Positions 9,349-17,302 of a DNA stretch of 64,000 nucleotides are shown here, piece by piece. The stretch is taken from contig VRVR01000026.1 of NCBI GenBank assembly GCA_009859145.1, positions 186,001-250,000 of the forward strand, read 5' to 3'. Position 1 is the stretch's first letter. Every line of letters begins with the position of its first letter. The position numbers and the translations under genes were made by a program. A model generated the notes under the pieces. That model was not told the DNA's origin, did not search any database, and saw nothing but the letters and a program-made list of their open reading frames with translations. Source of the DNA: Andalucia godoyi (taxonomy: Eukaryota; Discoba; Jakobea; Jakobida; Andaluciidae).

Positions 9349-11625
9349 ATGGAACGCTTTGGACGAAGTAGGTCCCCTGGGGACGACTTTAACATTGAGC
9401 CTTGGTCCGATGACACGGCTGCAGATCAAGACCTTGCGGATCGACCACAAGCCGTTATTCTGCTTTCCAAAATGGCGTCTGTGGAGATCTTCAACCGCTG
9501 CAGCTCGCCTGTTCCCCAGCCCATGTCCAGAAGGCCGCTCCCAGGGAAAATAGATGATCATGCTTTCGAAAAACTCGGAAAGGACGAAAATCGCTGGCAA
9601 GAACGCGGTGGATCTTCTGTGGAATCCCGTCAAAATCGGGATCCAGTTCCGCTTGGTAATTTGTCGCTGTCGTCGGTGATGAAGCATCGAAAACACTTGT
9701 CTCTCAACGTTGAATCAAACACTGCACCTTCTTCGTTGCTTGTTTCTGAAGATAGCGAAGTGCCAGCAGCTCCACTCGCTGATGCCGCAACGATGGGATC
9801 CCGCCCACGCGAAGTGCCGGCGTCCTTGTCTTCCTTTCCATCTGCGGGCGGGCTGTCAGAGAGTTTTGTGGACGGAAAGCAATTTGTCGATATTTCCAGT
9901 TCCGGCTCCGACCATCATCGTCAAGCGTTACCAATGAGTTTGAGTTGCTCGTCTTCTCCAATGTCCTTGTTCGCGGAAAAGTCTTTGCAGAAGCGAAGTT
10001 TGGATGTCTCGCAGTCAGGCGCTGCATTGTCAATTGAGCAATCCACCATACAACAGCGGTCCGCCACTGTCGACAAGGTTCCTTTATCATGTTCTCGAAG
10101 TGCAAAACTCGATCACAGTTCTCACACGCCATCTCCCAAGACCCGAGAGAGTGGTGACGCAATTCCATCTCCAAAAGCTGTGCTACGGGAAGCCACTCTT
10201 GAGCCTCCACCGGCGAGCCCTGGAAGTACTCCTGGGAAGCCTTTGAGCCCATTCAAGTTTTCCATGCAGAATCATCAGCGTATGCGATCTCGGTCCATGG
10301 GTATGCCGCTCAACGCCCGGTTCAGAAATCCTGACCTTCAGCCCAATCGAGCCAGCGAGCAGGGTGTTGAGTCGACGCCGAACCCGACGGGGGCTAGCAA
10401 GTCCTCACTTTCCAGTCCCACGAATGTGGTTCGTGTCATTAGTACCAGCAGTAGTGGTGGTGCTGGTGGCGTGGGTAGTAATGGGGGTGTCTTGGTGGGT
10501 GGCCAGGTGGTTGCTGAGCCTGCTGCCGCAGTCGACAGTGATCGCAATCGAATTGACTTTGAATCTCTGACCGTTCAAGATCGCATTGACTCGACATCTG
10601 TGATGGCACATACTCTTCGCCCTCCCCATCAGACGATTGCGTCTGCTCATGTGCGAGGAGTCGGGTCCATAGTGTCCACATTGGATCACGAGGACATGGT
10701 GAATCGCATGTTTGGAACAACGTATTCGGCTGGAGTGTTGTCAAAAAATGAGAAAAAACAGAAGAACGAACACAACGCCGTTCCAGGTCGAGTTGCAATT
10801 TTATCATCGTCAGCATTTCCTTTAAGTGAGTCTCATTCTGACCATTTTTGCAGCGCCGCGTCGGAGACTGCGAGCACTTGTTCTTTCCAAGGCCCGCGCC
10901 GACGGCATAACAGTGATGCAAGGGCAATCACGGGAGTCGGTACGCGACAGAAGGTTGGGAAGTTCGCTTCTCAACGTAGTGCTACTCCGAATAGTGCACT
11001 GTTTCCAACACTTGCACCAATCAAGTCCAAGAGTCAAGAATCCTTTTATTCTGCGCAATTTATGCCTTCGCAAGATCCTGCCGATTGGGAGAAGGATCTT
11101 GATGCCCTCCCGTACGATGCAGACATTGATCAGTATGGAGAGGATGAAATGGAATTGCTCTCTTCGGGTTTATGGAAGAAGCCCTCTGATCCCACCAAGG
11201 ATTCAAAGACTGCAAGAGGTGCGAACGAGTTATCGCAGACACGCACTTATGTCGGACATACAAAGGATTCTTCTGGAAGCAAACTAGAGTGGGATCCGTT
11301 CAACTCTTTTGCATCTGGACGATCAGCGGGTTCTTTCAGAGTTCCGTCAGCGTCAGATCGATTTCGGCAGCGTCAGTTGGTTGCGGATAACAGCTTCAAG
11401 GTTCCCCCCAAACGGACGCTGGTGGGAGGCCCTGTAGTCTTACAAAGAGGGCGAAGTAGTACGTCCTTGGGGTTCCATTCAGAAAAGGGCCAGCAGCTTG
11501 CCATCGACGGTGTTCATAAGATGTCCTCTCGATGGCCTGCGGTGAACTCCAAACGTCGAGAAGCTGGTGCGCAGTCGAACAATTCTCGAAACACGGTTTA
11601 TAACAATTTGGAAGATGAGGAGTGA
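9349..11625 (+). CDS. Large Ser/Pro-rich, mostly disordered protein (758 aa), unknown
   Basis: A single long open frame with an ATG at 9349 and many later Mets. The protein is dominated by Ser, Pro, Arg and Asn, with S-P and T-P dipeptides (for example T-P-S-P-K-T-R-E-S and P-A-S-P-G-S-T-P-G-K-P) and a glycine run (G-G-A-G-G-V-G-S-N-G-G-V-L-V-G-G) around residues 365-385. The more ordered part is near residues 570-610: D-P-A-D-W-E-K-D-L-D-A-L-P-Y-D-A-D-I-D, then E-D-E-M-E-L-L-S-S-G-L-W-K-K-P. No enzymatic or structural domain is recognised. The S-P/R-S-R content suggests a phosphorylated regulatory or cytoskeletal linker protein, but that is only a guess. It converges on the OSCP1 gene, 110 bp away. 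Confidence 0.75.
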   Translation: MERFGRSRSPGDDFNIEPWSDDTAADQDLADRPQAVILLSKMASVEIFNRCSSPVPQPMSRRPLPGKIDDHAFEKLGKDENRWQERGGSSVESRQNRDPVPLGNLSLSSVMKHRKHLSLNVESNTAPSSLLVSEDSEVPAAPLADAATMGSRPREVPASLSSFPSAGGLSESFVDGKQFVDISSSGSDHHRQALPMSLSCSSSPMSLFAEKSLQKRSLDVSQSGAALSIEQSTIQQRSATVDKVPLSCSRSAKLDHSSHTPSPKTRESGDAIPSPKAVLREATLEPPPASPGSTPGKPLSPFKFSMQNHQRMRSRSMGMPLNARFRNPDLQPNRASEQGVESTPNPTGASKSSLSSPTNVVRVISTSSSGGAGGVGSNGGVLVGGQVVAEPAAAVDSDRNRIDFESLTVQDRIDSTSVMAHTLRPPHQTIASAHVRGVGSIVSTLDHEDMVNRMFGTTYSAGVLSKNEKKQKNEHNAVPGRVAILSSSAFPLSESHSDHFCSAASETASTCSFQGPRRRHNSDARAITGVGTRQKVGKFASQRSATPNSALFPTLAPIKSKSQESFYSAQFMPSQDPADWEKDLDALPYDADIDQYGEDEMELLSSGLWKKPSDPTKDSKTARGANELSQTRTYVGHTKDSSGSKLEWDPFNSFASGRSAGSFRVPSASDRFRQRQLVADNSFKVPPKRTLVGGPVVLQRGRSSTSLGFHSEKGQQLAIDGVHKMSSRWPAVNSKRREAGAQSNNSRNTVYNNLEDEE

Positions 11626-11734
11626 GAATTGTCTGTGATTCGCTAATTTATACTCGTAAATAGTTCAACAGTGGAATCGACTTGTGGAAAGTGTCGTAAC
11701 AGGATTAATTACGATAAGGACCATGTTACCTGTG

Positions 11735-12976
11735 TCAACACGTCTTGTCCATGAGATCGAGCAAGTCGTCGTCGTCGTCACTGACGACAGACGCCTTCTC
11801 GCTTTTCTCGTCCAGACAAAGATGATGAACAATATTGTTGAAATATTCGTCCTTCTTGGAACGATCAATCACTACAACATCCGAGTTCGGCTTTGATGAC
11901 TGTCCTGAAAGCACACTCGGATCCTCATCCACGGATTCACTGAAAAGGTTCAATCTAAAAGTATCTTCCTTTGGTTTCGCAACGATGAGACTCGACAGCA
12001 AATTCAAAGCAGCACTGGCATACGTCTTATTCTTCGTGCTCACGGGAGAAACAGGCATGGAGGAAGGGGTGGTCGATGGCGATATAGACTCTGAAGCCGC
12101 AGGAACCGTATGAACTGCGTCGTTGGCTGCTTTTGTTCTGCTTATGTACATATTCAGCCCCAGTTTGGTCCTTGTCTGGGAATCTCGAAAGTACACCAGC
12201 TTGGAAGCGCCTGCTTCGCAGAGATCGCCAAAAGGGTGAGTAAACTTGAAAATTTGCGGAGAGGCGCCGATCTTCATAGATATGAATCCCACTTGTGTGC
12301 AGCCGAGAGGCAGTCTTCCTCTTGGAGCAATTACAAAAGATCCATCCTGATTTTGAAGAGCATCCTGCAAAAACAAGGACACTTTCACACGGCGGTCGGC
12401 GAAACAGTCCAAAAGATCCTGGCGAAGGAGGCAAAGCTGTGATATGGTAAGACGTGTGTATCGTGAAATAATGGTTTCCTTTGCAGCGCGGACAAGGGAC
12501 ACAGAAGAGGTAGATGCAATCATCGCTTCGATAGCATCCAGATGATTCATCGTAACATCTAAAATCTCCACAGGATGCGGAACCGAAAGAAGCTGCTGTT
12601 TCACTCCCATAGTCATCAGATCAAACAATTTATCCATTGATGTTTTGGATAGTCTCATAATGGAAGAGTGAGCCAGCCGATCAAAAATCTCACGTAAGGA
12701 GCTGTACGAGTATGCATCTTGTGGTTTCATCAGTTCCTCCACAAAAGATGTTGCGAACATCGCTTTTGAGACATCTTCCAGCACTATGACATATTGAAAT
12801 TCCAAAAACATATAAGAGCGCACTGGTTTTAATGATGCCTAGATGGAAATAGAAACGGACATACCTCGCACTCCTTTTTCAGGCGAGATGTTCTGCGCAG
12901 TAAGACGCTGATGCAGCACATACAGCATCTCTCCTCCAAGATTGAAGAGCAGAATAGGCATCGTCGCCATTGACAT
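11735..12976 (-). CDS. OSCP1: OSCP1 / NOR1 homolog (organic solute carrier partner 1)
   Basis: Two exons: 12976-12865 and 12783-11735. The donor GTATGTCC and an acceptor ending in CATAG join G and TG to restore a Val codon and give about 387 aa. Exon 1 encodes M-P-I-L-L-F-N-L-G-G-E-M-L-Y-V-L-H-Q-R-L, the OSCP1 hallmark. Exon 2 continues with V-E-E-L-M-K-P-Q, R-L-A-H-S-S-I-M-R-L, M-D-K-L-F-D-L-M-T-M-G, M-N-H-L-D, V-S-L-F-L-Q-D, a conserved L-G-L-N-M-Y, F-R-L-N-L-F and the acidic end D-D-D-L-L-D-L-M-D. The order and length match vertebrate OSCP1. The protein was first described as affecting solute transport, and its distribution follows ciliated organisms. The M-S-M-A-T start has a second ATG five codons later. 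Confidence 0.9.
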
Positions 12977-13312
12977 TTTTGGATACTGAAAATGGAGATA
13001 CTTTGAAAGGATTATCAGCGTTTTTTCCAAACTGAATATTTTTTACCATTTTGCCAAACAAAAAAATGAGCACATCCTGCATATTGTATATTAACGGGTT
13101 CCCGAGTTTCCGACACACTTCCGTCCTCATACGACAGCAGCAACTTGAAATGCAATCCGCACTCCCAAGCGCATCGTGAGAAACTCAGGAGGATGCTTTC
13201 TCCGCCTGTTGCTGTTTTTTGTGTGGCTTGCAAAGATCACACTCTTTTTTCTTGTATTCTTCGCAGTGTGTATTTCGATTTTGCAAACAGTACAGAGACT
13301 TTTGTGTTTGAG

Positions 13313-14425
13313 ATGCAGCGAATCCGAATTGCGCACTTAAGTGATGTGCACGTATTGGATCTTACCGGAACGACGCTGTCTTCGCTCATGAACAAACGGA
13401 TCACTGGATTAGCAAACATTTTCCTTCGTCGAGGTCCAGGTCGATATCCGCAGTCGAGATTTATCCGTGCTTTGGATATCTGTCTTGCAGAAAAAGTCGA
13501 CCACGTGCTTCTTTCAGGCGATGTTTCCAATCTGGCACTTGCATCTGAATTCAGTCGAGTCCACCAAATTCTCGAGGAGCAGTTCGAATCGAATCTTCCG
13601 TATGCTTTTGTGCGTGCTTTTCCTTTGCCAAATGCATTCATTACTCCTTGCGACGCTCACTCTTGCGCTTTCTTTCTTTTTTTCTTTTTTTTTTTTGATG
13701 AACCTAGAGATGCCATTCCTTCATGGACTAAGCTCTCAATTGTTCCGGGGAATCACGACGCGTACATTCCGGAGGCAAAGGCACTGCTCGGGTTCAAAAG
13801 CAGTCTTTCACGATTTATTGTTCCGGTAGATCACATCCATGCAGCGGAGTCTAATAGCCGTCCGCAGTTTCACTCCGTTGAGGATAACGCAACTGGAGCG
13901 CGTGTTTGTTTCTTTTCGGATGCGGATGGGCACTTTTTGTTCCCAGTCGTCAAAGAGATTCGAGATCGAAACCTCATGATTGTTTGTTTCAATACTGCTG
14001 TTCCGCGTCCACCATTCAGTGCAACTGGCAGAATATCGACGGGCCAACGGGCCCGTTTGGAATATATTATGAATAACACAAATTGGCAGAATTCAGGTCT
14101 GTTCAAGGTGTGCATGCTGCATCATCCAGCTGTCGATCGATACCAAGACAAACCGGACAAACGGCGGTCCCAAGCCCTCGAAGAAGACTCTCTGGAGTGG
14201 ATACAATCCCGATGTGAAAAGTACCAAATCCAGCTTGCCTTGCATGGACACACGCATGTTGCACAGTCGCATCTGATTCCGAACAGTGTTCCAACGCACG
14301 TTGTGGACTGTGGGTCGACTACACAATCTGGGGTGTTCAACATTTATGAAATAGATCACCGATTGCAGATGTCTATCAAGCGAATGAGTTGTGACGAATC
14401 TGGATTACGAAGTATCGGTTTTTAG
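13313..14425 (+). CDS. Calcineurin-like metallophosphoesterase with a probable in-frame intron
   Basis: The ATG at 13313 starts at the first conserved block (I-R-I-A-H-L-S-D-V-H-V). The metallophosphoesterase motifs follow in order: D-x-H (S-D-V-H), G-D (L-L-S-G-D-V-S), G-N-H-D (V-P-G-N-H-D), a late H (M-L-H-H-P-A-V) and G-H-x-H (L-H-G-H-T-H). The metal-binding set is therefore complete, and a dimetal phosphoesterase or phosphodiesterase is expected. A segment at 13600-13707 begins GTATGC, carries a long T-run and ends CCTAG. Removing it joins N-L-P to D-A-I-P just before G-N-H-D, as in homologs without an insert. It is 108 bases long and has no stop, so retention would add 36 residues containing a phenylalanine run. 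With the intron removed the protein is about 334 aa. The substrate is unknown; the fold resembles CpdA/ADPRibase-type phosphodiesterases. Confidence 0.8.
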   Translation: MQRIRIAHLSDVHVLDLTGTTLSSLMNKRITGLANIFLRRGPGRYPQSRFIRALDICLAEKVDHVLLSGDVSNLALASEFSRVHQILEEQFESNLPYAFVRAFPLPNAFITPCDAHSCAFFLFFFFFFDEPRDAIPSWTKLSIVPGNHDAYIPEAKALLGFKSSLSRFIVPVDHIHAAESNSRPQFHSVEDNATGARVCFFSDADGHFLFPVVKEIRDRNLMIVCFNTAVPRPPFSATGRISTGQRARLEYIMNNTNWQNSGLFKVCMLHHPAVDRYQDKPDKRRSQALEEDSLEWIQSRCEKYQIQLALHGHTHVAQSHLIPNSVPTHVVDCGSTTQSGVFNIYEIDHRLQMSIKRMSCDESGLRSIGF

Positions 14426-14472
14426 TCGAAATTATGTTGCTTTGTCTTTGTTGCATTCATGGTTGCATGAGC

Positions 14473-14931
14473 TTACATCTCATCTTTGAATTCACCTGCA
14501 AGAGGATCGTCTTGTATGCTACGTTCCATCTGCGCAATTTCCGCAGGAGTGCTTACACCAACGTCGTTCAACTGCTTCTCTTGGGTTTTCCAGATCTTCT
14601 CTTGCAATTCGCGAGGAAGCAAAGAAGAAAGCTCGGATGCCATTGTTTGAAATTCCATAGAATAAATATCAATAGAAGGATCGCCAGCAATGGCTTTCTG
14701 CATCATCGAGACCCACTCTGGATGCTCTTGGATCTTGGTGCGCAGTCTTTCTCGTTGCTGGGAATCCAGCGGATTCCGTTCCATCTTTTCCAGCTTGAAT
14801 TTGCTGTTGGCGGTTTTCTTGTACTTGTTCTTCTTGCCGTATTGTTCTGTGCTTGCGCCATTCACGAAGCACAAAATCCATGAACAAACAAGAATTGCTG
14901 TAAGCAGCACGGCAATGTTAGACCGCCGCAT
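14473..14931 (-). CDS. Small secreted or membrane-anchored protein (152 aa), unknown
   Basis: The ATG at 14931 gives M-R-R-S-N-I-A-V-L-L-T-A-I-L-V-C-S-W-I-L-C-F-V, a typical signal peptide or N-terminal anchor; an upstream in-frame start would be a TTG. The rest is hydrophilic: a Lys/Tyr-rich stretch (Y-G-K-K-N-K-Y-K-K) followed by predicted helices with motifs such as L-D-S-Q-Q-R-E-R-L-R-T-K-I-Q-E-H-P-E-W and R-E-L-Q-E-K-I-W. No cysteine pattern or enzyme motif is seen. An ER-luminal co-factor or secreted factor is possible; no family was recognised. Confidence 0.6.
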   Translation of the reverse strand: MRRSNIAVLLTAILVCSWILCFVNGASTEQYGKKNKYKKTANSKFKLEKMERNPLDSQQRERLRTKIQEHPEWVSMMQKAIAGDPSIDIYSMEFQTMASELSSLLPRELQEKIWKTQEKQLNDVGVSTPAEIAQMERSIQDDPLAGEFKDEM

Positions 14932-15210
14932 TATTCGCTCTCTCGACAATGATTGTGCCTGGGTTTTCTCTTTCTTTGTTTTTTTTTCCTTAGAGATCGA
15001 TTGTCTGAGAGATCCGAGGATTTTTTGTGGAAACCATTGACGGCGACCTCAACTGCATTGCGATGACTCAACTGCAAAGATTTCTCGGTTTTCTCAAATT
15101 TTCCCGATCGATGAAAAAAAAAAACGAAACATTCAAACCAGTCAACACCGCATCTTCTGGCACCTCGAATGGATGCATCTTCTGACAAGGCAGGTTTCAA
15201 GGTATGACGT

Positions 15211-15750
15211 ATGGCAGAGACGTATCAAGAGAGCCGATTGTGGGAAAATGACTCCTCCCTGATGATTGCCGCTTCACCGCGTGTGTATGACAGCCAGCGA
15301 ATTCATCTGAAGCTAGCTGTGGGTTATAAACTTGCTTCCACTGTCCACGGCCTTCCTTCTTTGGAGGCTCCATATTTTGAAGATTTTGACGACGACGAAA
15401 TGAGAGACCTTGGTCGTGAGCCCGGTCGTGAAGACGACGCAGTGAGCGATCCGGACATCCTAGGAACACGAACGATGCGTAGAAGACCTCTCTGGTGGGA
15501 CCTTACCCCTGCAGAGTTTGATCGGCTGTCCGAAAATGAGCAGCGCGAGGTTTTGCGGGAAAGATATGTAAGAAGGAGAATACAGGAACTTCGGATGCGA
15601 AAGACGCGTCTTGCTCGAGAACCTCGACTTGAAGATGTTGGTCAACGGTTGTTGTCGCAGGTCGATCGGCTGGGGCTTGGTTGGGGAGGATTGTTTGGAG
15701 CAGTTGGTGTAGCTGCCGTGTCCTTTGCCCGGTTTTTCGGGTGGCCTTGA
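15211..15750 (+). CDS. Tail-anchored small protein (179 aa), unknown
   Basis: The open frame starts at ATG 15211. Residues 53-80 are acidic (F-E-D-F-D-D-D-E-M-R-D-L-G-R-E-P-G-R-E-D-D), residues 95-145 are strongly basic and helical (R-E-V-L-R-E-R-Y-V-R-R-R), and the C-terminal 22 residues (G-W-G-G-L-F-G-A-V-G-V-A-A-V-S-F-A-R-F-F-G-W) look like a membrane tail anchor. An upstream ATG at 15169 opens a 12-codon reading frame ending just before 15211. Its AAG/GTATGA could instead be a splice donor to an acceptor near 15298, which would replace the first 29 residues; I cannot decide. No family recognised. Confidence 0.55.
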   Translation: MAETYQESRLWENDSSLMIAASPRVYDSQRIHLKLAVGYKLASTVHGLPSLEAPYFEDFDDDEMRDLGREPGREDDAVSDPDILGTRTMRRRPLWWDLTPAEFDRLSENEQREVLRERYVRRRIQELRMRKTRLAREPRLEDVGQRLLSQVDRLGLGWGGLFGAVGVAAVSFARFFGWP

Positions 15751-15964
15751 AAGCTTTTTCTTTTCGTGTACAGCGAAAGCCAGTTTGATTAACTCGTTCG
15801 ATGCTCCAATAACCAAATTTTCACTGTCCGTAAACACACATTCGAGTTCACAAGATCCGTCACTGGGGGAGAAAAAAGAAAATAAAGTTCTGGTTTTAAT
15901 ACTGCTGCATCCGGCATTGTTTAGGGATAGAAAGCACACAGAAGGGAGGATACAGACAAAAGAT

Positions 15965-17302
15965 CTACTTGGTATCCGCTTTTGGAGCAGTCAGAGTCGC
16001 CCACCGCGCACGAGTCGCATCGAGTACACTCGCAAAACCGGCATCGGAGGACGACTCCTTCCCAGAAACAGACTGCGCATCTTGAGGAGAAGAGACAAAA
16101 ACATTCGAAGAGGAGATAATACGTGCAATCGCGCGCGCATTTGCAACAGCGTCGGCGGCAAGAACAACTCCTTCTAGGGAAGCAAGCACAAGTGCTGCCA
16201 GATCATCTTCCGACACGCCTTTCTGGACCTTGGAGACTCCCTTTGCATTTGACATCGTCAGTACAACATTCTCCGATGCCTTCACAAGATTTGGACGAGA
16301 TGCAATTCCGGCATCAGATTGAAGAACCGTGTTGGACACACCATCCCGCAGGACAACCTTCTGCCCCTCCGAAGGCGAAGCAGAGGTCGCTGCTCGAAAA
16401 CCGAAAGAAACAGCAGGTCCCTCAGCAAGAAACAAAAGACGGCTGTTGGCTCCACGGCCAACAATAAGAGAGTTCTTTGCAATTGATCCGAAAAAGACAG
16501 GAGCTTTGGATGCAAACGATCCAAGAGAGCTCAAAGTTTGCTGGAGAAGTGTCACAGAAACACTACCTAAAATTGCAGCAACCTTTGATCGCAAGTTGAC
16601 AATAACAGCACCTGCATCTCCAGACAGTCCTTTTGGTAATTTGCTGGCAAGATCTGCAGGAACTGCAAAACCGGGAGCAACAAAAACTCGAGCAGAACGA
16701 ACAAAAGACATTGGATCGTTCACGCGAGGAATTCTGTTGAGAAGAATCTGTGCAGCGAGAGAAGAAACAGAATTGTCTGATACCACACGAACTCCTGTTT
16801 CTGCAGAGCGATGAGATCCAACAGTGCCATCGGCAACCCAAACTTGCGGAACTTGTGAAAGATATCCAGTAACAGAGCGCATGACAGCATTGTAATCAGT
16901 CAAGCTCAAAGAAGCATTGGCATTGATTCCTGCTGCTGGAGTTGTAAGCGCAGAGGTTGGGAGAGTACCTTCAACCAGAAACACAGAGGACACAGCAGCG
17001 GATGAAACAGCGGGAATCGAAAGGACGCCATCCTTGTCTGATGGAGCCCATGAAGCCGAGACAAGGTCGCTCAGAGAGGCGTTTCGGAAAGCTTGACCGG
17101 CAGGAGTGATCCGATCATCCGCCAAGGACCAGTTCACAGCAGGAGACACTCCCGCAACTTTTCTGGGATACATCTGCGGCGCAGCAGCAAGCACCGACGC
17201 AACAGAGCCGCTGGCCTTCGCATTGTGTGCAGCAATAGCGGCCTGCGCTGAAGACAGCACTGGAGTGGAATGGAACAAGCGACGTAAGCCAACTCGCAGC
17301 AT
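15965..17302 (-). CDS. Mitochondrial PEPCK-like protein, probably catalytically dead
   Basis: The ATG at 17302 (445 aa) begins M-L-R-V-G-L-R-R-L-F-H-S-T-P-V-L, a textbook mitochondrial presequence; the upstream in-frame codon is only a TTG. Several blocks align with ATP-dependent phosphoenolpyruvate carboxykinase in order: V-N-W-S-L (enzyme: N-L-P region), L-S-L-T-D-Y-N-A-V-M-R-S-V-T-G-Y-L, V-W-V-A-D-G-T-V-G-S-H, G-V-R-V-V-S-D-N-S-V-S-S-L, G-A-V-I-V-N-L-R-S-K-V-A-A-I-L-G-S, and S-R-L-L-F-L-A-E-G. The motifs essential for activity are absent: there is no R-S-P-K-D-K substrate loop, the usual G-G-T-x-Y-x-G-E block reads G-S-V-S-V-T-L-L, and the P-loop G-L-S-G-T-G-K-T-T is replaced by L-A-E-G-P-A-V-S-F. 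The C-terminal lobe is also shortened. A structural or regulatory pseudoenzyme is the best reading. The homology is by eye and needs a profile search. Confidence 0.5.
   Translation of the reverse strand: MLRVGLRRLFHSTPVLSSAQAAIAAHNAKASGSVASVLAAAPQMYPRKVAGVSPAVNWSLADDRITPAGQAFRNASLSDLVSASWAPSDKDGVLSIPAVSSAAVSSVFLVEGTLPTSALTTPAAGINANASLSLTDYNAVMRSVTGYLSQVPQVWVADGTVGSHRSAETGVRVVSDNSVSSLAAQILLNRIPRVNDPMSFVRSARVFVAPGFAVPADLASKLPKGLSGDAGAVIVNLRSKVAAILGSVSVTLLQQTLSSLGSFASKAPVFFGSIAKNSLIVGRGANSRLLFLAEGPAVSFGFRAATSASPSEGQKVVLRDGVSNTVLQSDAGIASRPNLVKASENVVLTMSNAKGVSKVQKGVSEDDLAALVLASLEGVVLAADAVANARAIARIISSSNVFVSSPQDAQSVSGKESSSDAGFASVLDATRARWATLTAPKADTK

Noticed and set aside
10820-10850. GTGAGT...TTTTTGCAG inside the Ser-rich gene looking like an intron
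   Set aside because: Only about 28 bases long, below any plausible spliceosomal intron size; the frame is open through it.
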